Shown here: in pieces, positions 53,531-61,731 of the stretch
Numbering within the stretch: position 1 is the stretch's first letter
How the letters are laid out: every line of letters starts with the position of its first letter
Assembly: GCF_014850975.1 (NCBI RefSeq)
Contig: NZ_JACXST010000003.1
Location: 62,001 to 126,000, forward strand
Direction: 5' to 3'
Origin: Methylomonas fluvii
Lineage (GTDB): Bacteria > Pseudomonadota > Gammaproteobacteria > Methylococcales > Methylomonadaceae
Length of the DNA: 64,000 nucleotides
Made by a program: the position numbers and the translations under genes
Notes under the pieces: model-generated
What the model was told of the DNA's origin: nothing
What the model saw: only the letters and a program-made list of their open reading frames with translations
The model's database searches: none

Positions 53531-54058
53531 TCATTTCTGTTGCTGCAGATAAGCCAGCATGGTGTCCACATCGCTCACCGTAAAGGGATCATCTGGACAA
53601 TTGTCGGTTTGACCAGGTTCGCCAAAAATTTTTAGAATCTTTTTGTCCTCGACCAACATCGAGTAACGCCAGGAGCGGCTGCCGAAACCTACATTGTGTT
53701 TTTTCACCAGCATACCCATTGCTTCGGTAAATTCGCCGTTACCGTCGGGTAGCATTTTGACGTTGGCGATTTTTAGATGCTGGCCCCATTGGTACATCAC
53801 AAAGGCATCGTTGACGCTCAGGCAGTAGACCTCATCAATGCCATGAGCGATCAGTTCCTGGTATTTTGCGTCAAAGCCGGGCAGATGCTTGTTCGAGCAA
53901 GTGGGCGTGTATGCCCCGGGTAGCGCCAGTATCACTATGGATTTACCTTTGAAAATCTCATCGGTGCTGACATCCTGCCAACGAAATGGATTTTCTCCGG
54001 GGACACTTTCATCGCGAACACGGGTTTTAAAGATTACATCTGGAATAGTGGTAAGCAT
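53531..54058 (-). CDS. Peroxiredoxin, Prx5 type
   Basis: A 175-residue thiol peroxidase. The peroxidatic cysteine is C54 in ALPGAYTPTCSNKHLPGF, the Prx5 signature. The C-terminal GFGSRSWRYSMLV (with its conserved Arg) is typical. A second cysteine, in DNCPDDPF, may resolve. It reduces peroxides with glutathione or glutaredoxin, which fits its cotranscription with gor (10-bp gap). A strong hairpin lies 26 bp upstream of the start. Confidence 0.9.
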   Translation of the reverse strand: MLTTIPDVIFKTRVRDESVPGENPFRWQDVSTDEIFKGKSIVILALPGAYTPTCSNKHLPGFDAKYQELIAHGIDEVYCLSVNDAFVMYQWGQHLKIANVKMLPDGNGEFTEAMGMLVKKHNVGFGSRSWRYSMLVEDKKILKIFGEPGQTDNCPDDPFTVSDVDTMLAYLQQQK

Positions 54059-54083
54059 GGTGTGGGACTCCTTGGAACTTTAA

Positions 54084-54112
54084 CATTGGCATCGAGATAA
54101 ACGATGCCAATG
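54084..54112. terminator. Perfect hairpin between DUF2383 and peroxiredoxin genes
   Basis: CATTGGCATCG (54084-54094) and CGATGCCAATG (54102-54112) form an 11-bp perfect stem with a 7-base loop. It follows the DUF2383 gene in its reading direction and precedes the peroxiredoxin start, so it may end or attenuate transcription. Confidence 0.55.
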
Positions 54113-54152
54113 TGTGCTGAAATAAACGTATCGTTTGGGCTGGTGAAGCTTA

Positions 54153-54596
54153 CTAAGCGGTTATCGAGCCCATCATTTGATTTAAGATGTCGATATGGGC
54201 GTGTTGCGCGGGGAGCAGCTTGAGTAGGATCAAGCTACGGATATTGGAACCGAGTTTCTTATCCAAGAGAGCTTTTTCATAGTCGCCCAGACCGCTCTTT
54301 TCGCCTTCCTGTAATACTTTTAGCGCGGCTTGTTTACCGAAGACATTGGCGCCGCCTTGAATCAAGTTGGCCCAAGAACCCCATACACCGGAGTCCTTGG
54401 CCGGCGTACCGCCAAACTCGCGAATTTGAGTCTGCAAACTGGAAACGGCTGCTTTATGCGCTTCGTAAATCGGCAGCAGTAACTCCGATTCACCGAGTGA
54501 AACCTCTTCCCGAAGTTTTTTTAATACCTGACTGTAGGTCTCAGTGGCTGAGAGTTCGTCAATCAGTAAACTGTCTATCATTTCGATGCTCTGCAT
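54153..54596 (-). CDS. DUF2383 ferritin-like protein (second copy)
   Basis: A 147-residue protein, paralogous to the one at 50787-51221. It has SLLIDELSATETYSQVL near the start, YEAHKAAVSSLQTQ near 60 and GVWGSWANL near 88, ending in LLPAQHAHIDILNQMM. The ATG at 54596 aligns with the paralogue; an upstream in-frame ATG (54647) would overlap the previous gene. It is 47 bp after the small stress-like gene at 54644-55141 and probably cotranscribed. Ferritin-like helices suggest a metal or oxidative-stress role, unproven. Confidence 0.8.
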   Translation of the reverse strand: MQSIEMIDSLLIDELSATETYSQVLKKLREEVSLGESELLLPIYEAHKAAVSSLQTQIREFGGTPAKDSGVWGSWANLIQGGANVFGKQAALKVLQEGEKSGLGDYEKALLDKKLGSNIRSLILLKLLPAQHAHIDILNQMMGSITA

Positions 54597-54643
54597 AATA
54601 AAAAATCCTGTGTATTGGTTGTGGGGGGCTATGGCGAAGAGCA

Positions 54644-55141
54644 TCAAACGATGACCGATACTTCTTCCGATGAAGAAATATCCTCTGCCTCAGCCTGTTG
54701 GAAAATGGTGTTAGCGGTATCCCGGTTCTCCACGGTTGCCGTATTGACGGCGATCAGCGTGCTTCCGGCTTTGATTTTTTCTTGGTAGTGCTCGGCGTGA
54801 TGTATTGGGATGCCTACACCGACTAAGGCCGCAATTAAATCGTTAACTTGGTCTGTTTGAGGTATGCGACTTAATTCCACCATAATCGGTCCCGCGGCAA
54901 TGAAACGACCGACGCCCGGAATGTCCAGGCTATCGATGCCGCTGAGCCATTCCAGATCACGGTTGTGTTCCTCGGTACTATCGGTATTTTCGTAGGAAGT
55001 TTGTTGAAGATCGGGGAGGGAGGAATTCTCTGGAAATACCAACGATATTTCATTGTTAGAAAACCCCGCCGTTTTAAGATTGTTAACGATAGCGGCTGTC
55101 TGACCGATGTCTTGGCAGATGCAAAAAACAGGTTTATACAT
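54644..55141 (-). CDS. Small stress-like protein with DUF1269/general-stress fold features
   Basis: A 165-residue cytoplasmic protein. It starts with ICQDIGQTAAIVNNLKTAGF and FSNNEISLVFPE, like the N-terminal 'general stress protein' (YflT-type) domain. A middle glycine-rich segment (IPGVGRFIAAGPIMVEL, about 93-109) is also typical of such proteins. The tail is acidic. No catalytic residue is seen. Motif copy 4 lies about 200 bp upstream and points to it. Its family assignment is tentative. Confidence 0.6.
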   Translation of the reverse strand: MYKPVFCICQDIGQTAAIVNNLKTAGFSNNEISLVFPENSSLPDLQQTSYENTDSTEEHNRDLEWLSGIDSLDIPGVGRFIAAGPIMVELSRIPQTDQVNDLIAALVGVGIPIHHAEHYQEKIKAGSTLIAVNTATVENRDTANTIFQQAEAEDISSSEEVSVIV

Positions 55142-55340
55142 AATAGTCTCTTCGATCTGAATAACAGCTAATTTGTAGCTGCTATCTGGATGAATATTTA
55201 CGGCGATTTCATTAACAATATTGGACTTCTCTCAGGAATCTTATAGCTATTAATGATTTATTTATCGATCACTAAGATATTGAATATTTATTAGTCAATA
55301 TCTTTTATTGGGACTTGAAGATACAGTTAAATTATATTTG

Positions 55341-55360
55341 AGTCGGTACGCTGTCACACA
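55341..55360 (-). promoter_or_regulatory. Stress-regulon motif copy 4
   Basis: On the minus strand it reads TGTGTGACAGCGTACCGACT. It is 199 bp ahead of the gene starting at 55141 and points towards it. A TATAAT-like box follows within 15 bases. Confidence 0.55.
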
Positions 55361-55444
55361 CTCGCGGTAAATAAAAATAGAGAACTAGTAAAACGCCATA
55401 ACTCATTATTGGGAGTATTTTTACCGGTATCAATTATTGACAAT

Positions 55445-55720
55445 TTAGGATTTTAAAAAAGCAAGCAGGTCGTTATTAAGTTGGTCTTTATGTGGGTTGG
55501 CTATCTGTGGTTTTAGGCAATAGAAAAGCTTGTGCTTAGCTCCGCAGAAGACTGGATGCAGGCTGGCGCGGCAGTTGATTTTGCCGAGTAAGGCTCTATT
55601 GGCGGCGTGGTTGTCTGACCAAGCGGCAGGAGTATGGGGAGTGTCCTTAATGCACGGCGCACAGGCTGACAGTACCGTCGCAATCACCACCGCCGATAAT
55701 ACAAATCTAGGTCGTATCAC
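55445..55720 (-). CDS. Small putative lipoprotein next to the copper-storage gene
   Basis: A 91-residue protein with a hydrophobic N-terminus and a lipobox-like VLSAC (Cys 20). Four further cysteines (C23, C50, C59, C68) follow, as in CIKD and FCGAKHKLFYC. It lies 14 bp after the Csp-type gene and on the same strand, so it is probably cotranscribed and may help metal handling at the membrane. No family is recognised; the cysteines suggest metal binding, which is an inference. Confidence 0.55.
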   Translation of the reverse strand: MIRPRFVLSAVVIATVLSACAPCIKDTPHTPAAWSDNHAANRALLGKINCRASLHPVFCGAKHKLFYCLKPQIANPHKDQLNNDLLAFLKS

Positions 55721-55734
55721 GGCGGAGGAGCCGT

Positions 55735-56085
55735 TTAATGTTGAGTGCTAAGCATTTGCCGGCAACTGTCGGCGCATTGTTGGCAGGCCACAACACAATC
55801 CTTCATACCGCCGATTTCATCGCATTCCGCCGCGCAGGCTTCGCATATTTCCGCACAAAGTGCGTGGAGGTGATGCAAAAAATGCGAGCCGGTCAGTTGA
55901 AAATTGGCCGACGTCTGGCAAATCTCGGCGCAGTTCAGCATCAGGCGTAAATGTTTGGCTTTGATGTGCTTGCCGCCGGTTTCCAGGCAATGGTTCATTG
56001 CGGTTTGTAAACAAATCTGGTGGCAAAGGCTGCATGCCGCTATGCAAGCTTGCGTGGCATGTTCTGATTGGGATGTTTGATGCAT
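55735..56085 (-). CDS. Four-helix-bundle copper-storage protein (Csp type)
   Basis: A 116-residue protein with 15 cysteines spaced as CxxxC and CxxC along predicted helices (for example CEICEACAAEC-type repeats and CVVACQQCADSC), matching DUF326/Csp proteins. Such bundles store many Cu(I) ions in their core. There is no signal peptide, so it is cytosolic like Csp3 rather than the exported Csp1. In methanotrophs Csp proteins feed or buffer copper for particulate methane monooxygenase, and this is one of the clues to the organism. A cysteine-containing small lipoprotein is encoded next to it. Confidence 0.88.
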   Translation of the reverse strand: MHQTSQSEHATQACIAACSLCHQICLQTAMNHCLETGGKHIKAKHLRLMLNCAEICQTSANFQLTGSHFLHHLHALCAEICEACAAECDEIGGMKDCVVACQQCADSCRQMLSTQH

Positions 56086-56275
56086 GGAATTCTCCGTTAA
56101 GTGGGGGAGTCAATTCGTCCTAGAATCAAATGCTGACGCGGAAAGTACTAGTTTTGCGCCTAGCAGTCAGACTGTTCTGTTCAAATGCGTAACGATCTTT
56201 CAAGTAAGAGCGGCTAGCCGGCCAACGTTAACTCCAAAGGGGGAGGCGATATGTCGACCGACTAGCTGCTTTGTC

Positions 56276-56548
56276 TTATTTGCCTTCCTTAATATCCTGC
56301 TTGATATCGCCATAGCCTTTCTGGGCTTTGCCGAGATTTTTTTGGACATTACCTTCTACTTGCATGCCTTTGTCGTCGATGATCTTGCCGGTCGCTTCCT
56401 TGACCTTGCCTTTGGTTTCTTCGACTCGGCCTTCTACCTGATCTTTGTTAATCGGGGCTTCATGGTCTGCGGCGAAGGCGCCAAACGAGCACAAAGCAGT
56501 GAGGACGCCGGCCGATAATATATAGCGTTCGGTTTGGGTAAATTTCAT
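56276..56548 (-). CDS. CsbD-like protein with signal peptide
   Basis: A 90-residue protein. The ATG at 56548 gives a signal peptide (YILSAGVLTALCSFGAFA, cut near 26). It is followed by a CsbD domain (NKDQVEGRVEETKGKVKEAT, about 34-53). The mature protein is highly charged and probably unfolded in part. CsbD is a stress-response protein of unknown action; here it is exported, an unusual location. It lies 40 bp after the second CsbD gene, and the two form an operon under motif copy 5. Confidence 0.82.
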   Translation of the reverse strand: MKFTQTERYILSAGVLTALCSFGAFAADHEAPINKDQVEGRVEETKGKVKEATGKIIDDKGMQVEGNVQKNLGKAQKGYGDIKQDIKEGK

Positions 56549-56588
56549 GAGCTTGCCTTTGGTCAGTTGGGTGTGCAGGTAACGGGTG

Positions 56589-56774
56589 TTATTCGTCGTC
56601 CACAGCATTTTTGATATCGTCCTTGACATCGCCAAAGCCTGACTGAACTTTACCGACGTGCTTCTGCACCTTTCCTTCCAATTCCAACTCGTCGTCGTTC
56701 GTTAGTTTACCGGCGACTTCTTTGATTTTGCCTTTGGTCTCTTCGACACGGCCTTTTACTTGATCTCTGTTCAT
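56589..56774 (-). CDS. CsbD-like cytoplasmic protein
   Basis: A 61-residue CsbD protein (MNRDQVKGRVEETKGKIKEV, then AGKLTNDDELELEGKVQKHV). The ATG at 56774 gives the standard CsbD start; a further upstream start in the same frame lacks conservation. It lies about 90 bp after motif copy 5 and ahead of the exported CsbD. The gene is a likely stress response component; its precise action is unknown. Confidence 0.85.
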   Translation of the reverse strand: MNRDQVKGRVEETKGKIKEVAGKLTNDDELELEGKVQKHVGKVQSGFGDVKDDIKNAVDDE

Positions 56775-56862
56775 GATGACTCCTGGTGGTGTTTTAATTT
56801 TATTGAAGCGAATGAGCGTTTTTTTAGGGCTCGGGACCAACCATACTCGTGACCTTGAACGG

Positions 56863-56882
56863 AGTCGGTGCGTCAACGCACA
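56863..56882 (-). promoter_or_regulatory. Stress-regulon motif copy 5
   Basis: On the minus strand it reads TGTGCGTTGACGCACCGACT, 88 bp ahead of the CsbD pair and pointing towards it. It contains the dyad GTGCG-TTGA-CGCAC. Confidence 0.6.
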
Positions 56883-56930
56883 TTGATGCAGCGGACGGTG
56901 ATGACGGCAAGTTGTTATGGCTCGGATGTT

Positions 56931-56950
56931 GGTACGCTAGCGTACAGACT
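56931..56950 (+). promoter_or_regulatory. Stress-regulon motif copy 6
   Basis: GGTACGCTAGCGTACAGACT, with a perfect palindromic core GTACGCTAGCGTAC. It is 48 bp ahead of the SbmA-like gene and points towards it. Confidence 0.6.
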
Positions 56951-56998
56951 TACAACCCTATGCAGCCCATCCTGTAACTGGCGGTTTCCAGGTTAATC

Positions 56999-58165
56999 GT
57001 GAAGATGTATGACGGCCTGAAATTTCTATATAGCCAACGCAAATTATTTCACCGTGGAGCACCTACCGTGCCAGGTCAAACTGGGTTTTTCTTTAAGTTT
57101 TTGAAACTGGCCGGGCCTTTTTGGCGGTCAGAACACCAAATGCGCATCTGCAGGCGGACCTTTAATTTACTGATTTTGACCGTGTTACAGATCATCATTG
57201 CTGTGATGAATACGCAATGGAGCGCCGCGCTTTTCGACGCATTGGAACAGCGCAATATGCCCGGGCTGATGAACCAAGTGCGGGATCTGGGATTAATCTT
57301 TGTGGCCAGCATGCTGGTGACCGTTTTACATCTGAAAATCAAACGGGATTTGCAAATCAGTTGGCGCGCCTGGCTAACGGCACACGTGATAGGTCGCTGG
57401 ATGAACAAAGGCCATCATTACCAAATCGCCCAGATACTGACAGTGGGCCACGATAATCCGGATGGCCGCATCGCCGAAGATATTCGCATCGCCACCGACG
57501 AAGCCGTTAATCTGTGTTACACGCTGTTTTACAGCTTGTTATTGTTGGCCAGCTTTACCCAGATTCTCTGGACGCTGTCCGGCACCGTGATGCTGGATTT
57601 TGGCGGTATGCAACTCCCGATAGCCGGACATTTGGTTTGGTTGGCTTTGCTGTATGCCGCACTGGCCTCTGTGTTAGGTTGGTTGGCAGGGCGACCGCTG
57701 ACCTTAACCACCAACGCTATGCAAACGGTTGAAGCTAATTTTCGCTTCGGTTTGGTCAAGGCCCGGGAAAATGCTCAGGCAATTTCGGTCCATAACCGGG
57801 AAGCTCACGAAAAAAAGCGCTTTCTCAGTCTGTTTCAAGACATTAACGGGATCTACGATCTGCAAACCCGGGCCTGGGAGCACATTATTCTGTTTAGCTC
57901 CGGCTATGCGGTGTTATCGATGGCGTTGCCCATTTTGATCACCGCGCCGCGCTTTATTCTGGGGAGTATTACGCTGGGGGCGTTGATGCAGTCGGTGCAG
58001 GCCTTTCAACAAATGGCCGCGGCTTTGTCCTGGCCCGTGAATAATATGCCGGTGATTGCCCAATGGCATGCTTCGGTTGATCGGGTGTTGGGCTTGGTCG
58101 AGGCCTTGAATGATTTAGAACAGCAGCAAAGCGCTTGCGCCAAGCCTTCAATTGAACTTGAGTGA
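56999..58165 (+). CDS. SbmA/BacA-like membrane transporter without ATPase domain
   Basis: A 388-residue membrane protein with about six hydrophobic segments, starting with GTG at 56999 (or ATG 57005). It matches the SbmA/BacA-like or YddA-type ABC membrane domain: PFWRSEHQMRICRRTFNLLI near 40, NTQWSAALFDALEQRN near 72 and VEANFRFGLVKARENAQAIS near 243. No Walker A or B motif is present. YddA-type homologues carry a C-terminal ATPase, but SbmA and BacA do not, so this is either a proton-driven SbmA-type carrier or a truncated ABC exporter. The downstream 200 bp contain no ATPase remnant. Confidence 0.75.
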   Translation: MKMYDGLKFLYSQRKLFHRGAPTVPGQTGFFFKFLKLAGPFWRSEHQMRICRRTFNLLILTVLQIIIAVMNTQWSAALFDALEQRNMPGLMNQVRDLGLIFVASMLVTVLHLKIKRDLQISWRAWLTAHVIGRWMNKGHHYQIAQILTVGHDNPDGRIAEDIRIATDEAVNLCYTLFYSLLLLASFTQILWTLSGTVMLDFGGMQLPIAGHLVWLALLYAALASVLGWLAGRPLTLTTNAMQTVEANFRFGLVKARENAQAISVHNREAHEKKRFLSLFQDINGIYDLQTRAWEHIILFSSGYAVLSMALPILITAPRFILGSITLGALMQSVQAFQQMAAALSWPVNNMPVIAQWHASVDRVLGLVEALNDLEQQQSACAKPSIELE

Positions 58166-58366
58166 GCTTAGCAATACGGCTCAGAGCGCATCGTCCGAAA
58201 TCAAAAATCACAAAAAAAGAATGCCCGGTCCGACTTGGCGGGGGGCATTTTGGAGGCGCTATACACGGAAGAAATGCGGTCTCAGTAAATCGTTAAAAAA
58301 ATCAAAATTCCATCGATTTAGTAATAGGGTGATTTTTTCGATAGTTGCTAGTCGTGGCTATCAAAA

Positions 58367-58903
58367 CTATGGTTTTACTCGATAAAACTGGCCGAGCGCC
58401 TCGCGTTGTTCTTCCCATTTTTCAGAATTTTCCGGCCAATGCTTTTTGTCAAAACCAGGGGCCTTTTTTAAAGTGTCTTTATCCAGATCAAGGACATAAT
58501 AATTCTTGGGGCTGGTCCAATGCAGTGCTCGCCAGGGAATGGCAAACAGTTTGTCGCCCATGCCCATGATCCCGCCGAAGGATACGACTGCGTAAACCAC
58601 TTGACCATTCGCCGGATCGATCACCAAATCCTTGATGTCGCCGAGACCGTCACCCGTAGTGTTTTTCACCTTGGCGCCGGTGATCTTGCTGGCTCGACTG
58701 ACCTGCTGCATTGATTTGTTGGCTTCCTGGGCCCGTTCTATGGATACTTCTTTGTTGGCTTTATTGAGTTCGACTTGCTTTTCTTTGACTTCTTCTTGTT
58801 TTTCGAGAACGTCTTTTTGTTTCTCTTTGAGGTCATCGGCGTAGATAGGGCTTAGCAATGCCGCGCTTAGAAAAGTTAAGGCTACCATGGATAATATTTT
58901 CAT
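58367..58903 (-). CDS. Exported PRC-barrel protein with coiled coil
   Basis: A 178-residue periplasmic protein with a signal peptide (MKILSMVALTFLSAALLSPIY, cut near residue 22). A Lys/Glu-rich coiled coil spans about 24-65 (DLKEKQKDVLEKQEEVKEKQ). The C-terminal PRC-barrel (about 72-165) includes TGDGLGDIKDLVIDPANGQV and the region FAIPWRALHW. PRC-barrel proteins bind RNA or cell envelope components. Motif copy 7 lies 101 bp upstream. It is a single gene of the stress island. Confidence 0.85.
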   Translation of the reverse strand: MKILSMVALTFLSAALLSPIYADDLKEKQKDVLEKQEEVKEKQVELNKANKEVSIERAQEANKSMQQVSRASKITGAKVKNTTGDGLGDIKDLVIDPANGQVVYAVVSFGGIMGMGDKLFAIPWRALHWTSPKNYYVLDLDKDTLKKAPGFDKKHWPENSEKWEEQREALGQFYRVKP

Positions 58904-59004
58904 AGGTTTCTCCGGCTTTTTATTTAGAGTAGTGGGTTGCTAGTTTGGCTGGAGCTCTGTAAGGCACCGCAAACTTTCCCTACTCTATTCGACACCGCTG
59001 GTGC

Positions 59005-59024
59005 AGTCGGTACGCTGTCGAACA
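59005..59024 (-). promoter_or_regulatory. Stress-regulon motif copy 7
   Basis: On the minus strand it reads TGTTCGACAGCGTACCGACT, 101 bp ahead of the PRC-barrel gene and pointing towards it. Confidence 0.6.
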
Positions 59025-59079
59025 TATTGACCAATGGGCCGGTAGTCGTGCCACCAGTTTTTTCGTATTGCAACGTGGT

Positions 59080-61671
59080 TCAAACCGAGCGATGACCAAT
59101 GCGTTGTGGTTTGCCGTGTTTGTTATGCCAGCTGTAAAAACCTCGTTTGGCCAGTTCCACCACGAATAGATAAGAAACTGCCATCGCCGCCAGAATTAAA
59201 TAAAACTGGGAGGGCGGCGGCACGAAGCCGAAATAATGGCCTAGTGGGGTAAACGGCAGGATGGCGCCGATCAACGCGATAGACAGCGAGGTCGCGACCA
59301 GCACTGGATGCGCCCGGCTTTTGAAGGGGTTGCCACGGGTGCGGATGATGAAAATTACCAACACTTGGGTACACAGGGATTCCACAAACCAGCCGGTTTG
59401 GAACAAGGCTTCGTCGGCTTTCAATACCGTCAATAGAATGTAAAACGTCAAAAAATCGAATGCCGAACTAATCGGGCCGATCACCAGCATGAAATTGCGG
59501 ATGAAGTTCATGTCCAATACCCGTGGAGTACGCAGTTCTTCCGCATCGACCTGATCCAAAGGAATAGGCACTTCAGATATGTCATACAGGATGTTGTTCA
59601 GCAGAATCTGCGTCGGCAGCATCGGCAAGAAGGGTAGAAACAGCGCAGCACCAGCCATGCTGAACATATTCCCGAAATTGGAGCTGGTGCCCATCATGAT
59701 GTATTTCAAAATATTGCCGAAAGTGCGCCGGCCTTCGAGAACGCCGTCGTGTAGCACTTGTAAATCCTGATCCAGCAAAATCATATCGGCCGCCTCTTTC
59801 GCCACGTCCACTGCTGAGTCCACCGATAAACCGATATCCGCCGAATGCAACGACGGCGCATCGTTGATGCCGTCGCCCAGATAACCGACTACATGGCCGC
59901 GAGCTTTGAGCGCCAAGATCACCCGGTTTTTTTGCGACGGATTAACCCGGCAGAACAGATTGGCTTTTTCGACGCGGATGCGCAGGGCATGGTCATCCAT
60001 AGACTCGATGTCTTTACCGGTCAGTACGCCGATGACCGGTATGTTCAATTGGGCGCAGACGTGCTGGGTCACCAAGTCGCTGTCGCCGGTGACGATTTTC
60101 ACCGTTACGCCGCTATCTTTCAATGCCGCCAATGCCGCACCGGCGCTTTGTTTGGGCGGATCGAGAAAGCCGGCAAAGCCGGCGAAAATCAGCTCGCTTT
60201 CATCGCCCACCACCGCGTGTGGATGATCTTGCGGCACTTCCCGCCAGGCAATGCCCAACACCCTGAAGCCTTCTCGCTCCAGTGCATTATGCTGTTCGTG
60301 GATGCGAGCTCGACTGGCCGGATCGAGCGGCACTTGCACGTCGCTGCCTTGCTGCTCGTAGTGGGTACACAGGGTAATGATTTCCTCGGACGCACCTTTC
60401 ACCACCAGCAAGCGGCCATTGCCTTTATCCAGTAACACCGATACCCGCCGCCGCTCGAAATCGAATGGCACTTCATCGATCTTTTTCCAGGCGGAAACGT
60501 CGATGGATTCATGCGCGAGGATGGCTTCGTCCAGCGGGCTTTTCAGACCGGTTTCGAAGAAGCTGTTCAGATATGCCAGCTCCAGCACTCGCGCACTGGG
60601 TTGGCCTTGTGGATCGACATGCTGTTCCAGTCTGATCTTGGCTTCGGTTAGGGTACCGGTTTTATCGGTACATAGTACGTCCATCGAGCCCAGATTCTGA
60701 ATCGCTGCCAGACGTTTGACGATCACCCGCTTTTCGGCCATGTGCATCGCGCCTCGCGACAATGTGACCGATACCACCATGGGCAGTAGCTCTGGTGTCA
60801 AACCTACCGCCAGCGCCACGGCAAACAGGAAGGACTCCAGCCAAGGTTTGCCCAAATAGGCGTTGACCAATAACACAAACAATACCAGCAACACGGTCAG
60901 ACGCATGATCAGTAAACCAAAGCGATGGGTACCCACTTCAAACGCCGTCGCCGGCGGCTTGCTGGTCAGGCTATCGGCGATAGCGCCGATAGCGGTGGCC
61001 GTGCCGGTTTTAATCACGCGCATTTTGCCGCTGCCACTGATGACGGTGGTGCCCATGAATACGGCGTTGCTGGCATCCTGCAAGTCTGTGGCATCCGCCG
61101 GCAATTCGCCTGGATGTTTTTCGATAGGATAGGCTTCGCCTGTCAGCAATGCCTGTTTGACGAATAGGTCGCAGGCTTCCATTAATAAGCCGTCCGCCGG
61201 CACCATATCGCCAGCGGAGAGCAGCGCAACATCGCCGGGCACCACCTCTGTCACCGGAACATCGATAGGTTTGCCATCCCGCATCACCCTGGCCTTGACC
61301 GTAACCGAATGCCGCAAACTTTCCGCAGCCTTGCCGGCTCGATGTTCCTGGACAAAATCCAAGGTAACGCTGAACAGCACCATGATACTAATGATCACAA
61401 AGTTGGTGATTTCGCCGGTGAACGCGGAAATTGCGCTGGCGACCAGTAATAACAGCACCAAGGGGTTTTTGAACCTCGCCAGAAATTGCAGTAACAAGGC
61501 TTGCTGCTGATGATCGCGGAACATATTGGGGCCAAATTCCGCCAGCTTGGCGCTGGCTTCGGCACTGGATAATCCTCCAACATCGTTAGCGCGGGCGGTG
61601 CGCAGTTGCGAAGGTGATTGTAGCCACCAACTTTCGGTATCGGCCTTGGCTTTGTCATTAGATTTTTTCAT
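59080..61671 (-). CDS. mgtA: Magnesium-transporting P-type ATPase
   Basis: An 863-residue P3B-type ATPase of the inner membrane, which imports Mg2+. The cation-ATPase N-terminal domain (GGLSSAEASAKLAEFGPN) is followed by the E1-E2 domain. The phosphorylated Asp is D336 in CTDKTGTLT. GDGINDAPSLHSADIGLSVD (about 613-632) is the P-domain hinge. About ten membrane segments are visible, and the C-terminal cation-ATPase domain ends near 845. I could not identify an Mg2+-responsive leader or PhoP box in the 60 bp upstream. It appears intact. Confidence 0.92.
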   Translation of the reverse strand: MKKSNDKAKADTESWWLQSPSQLRTARANDVGGLSSAEASAKLAEFGPNMFRDHQQQALLLQFLARFKNPLVLLLLVASAISAFTGEITNFVIISIMVLFSVTLDFVQEHRAGKAAESLRHSVTVKARVMRDGKPIDVPVTEVVPGDVALLSAGDMVPADGLLMEACDLFVKQALLTGEAYPIEKHPGELPADATDLQDASNAVFMGTTVISGSGKMRVIKTGTATAIGAIADSLTSKPPATAFEVGTHRFGLLIMRLTVLLVLFVLLVNAYLGKPWLESFLFAVALAVGLTPELLPMVVSVTLSRGAMHMAEKRVIVKRLAAIQNLGSMDVLCTDKTGTLTEAKIRLEQHVDPQGQPSARVLELAYLNSFFETGLKSPLDEAILAHESIDVSAWKKIDEVPFDFERRRVSVLLDKGNGRLLVVKGASEEIITLCTHYEQQGSDVQVPLDPASRARIHEQHNALEREGFRVLGIAWREVPQDHPHAVVGDESELIFAGFAGFLDPPKQSAGAALAALKDSGVTVKIVTGDSDLVTQHVCAQLNIPVIGVLTGKDIESMDDHALRIRVEKANLFCRVNPSQKNRVILALKARGHVVGYLGDGINDAPSLHSADIGLSVDSAVDVAKEAADMILLDQDLQVLHDGVLEGRRTFGNILKYIMMGTSSNFGNMFSMAGAALFLPFLPMLPTQILLNNILYDISEVPIPLDQVDAEELRTPRVLDMNFIRNFMLVIGPISSAFDFLTFYILLTVLKADEALFQTGWFVESLCTQVLVIFIIRTRGNPFKSRAHPVLVATSLSIALIGAILPFTPLGHYFGFVPPPSQFYLILAAMAVSYLFVVELAKRGFYSWHNKHGKPQRIGHRSV

Positions 61672-61731
61672 ATGCTGCTCGATAGTTGAGGTGGCGGTTA
61701 GCCGGATTAAGTATTTGAATGTGATGACAAC

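Noticed and set aside
59845..60435. 196-codon frame antisense to mgtA
   Set aside because: It is antisense to a fully conserved P-type ATPase and has no ribosome-binding site or motif.
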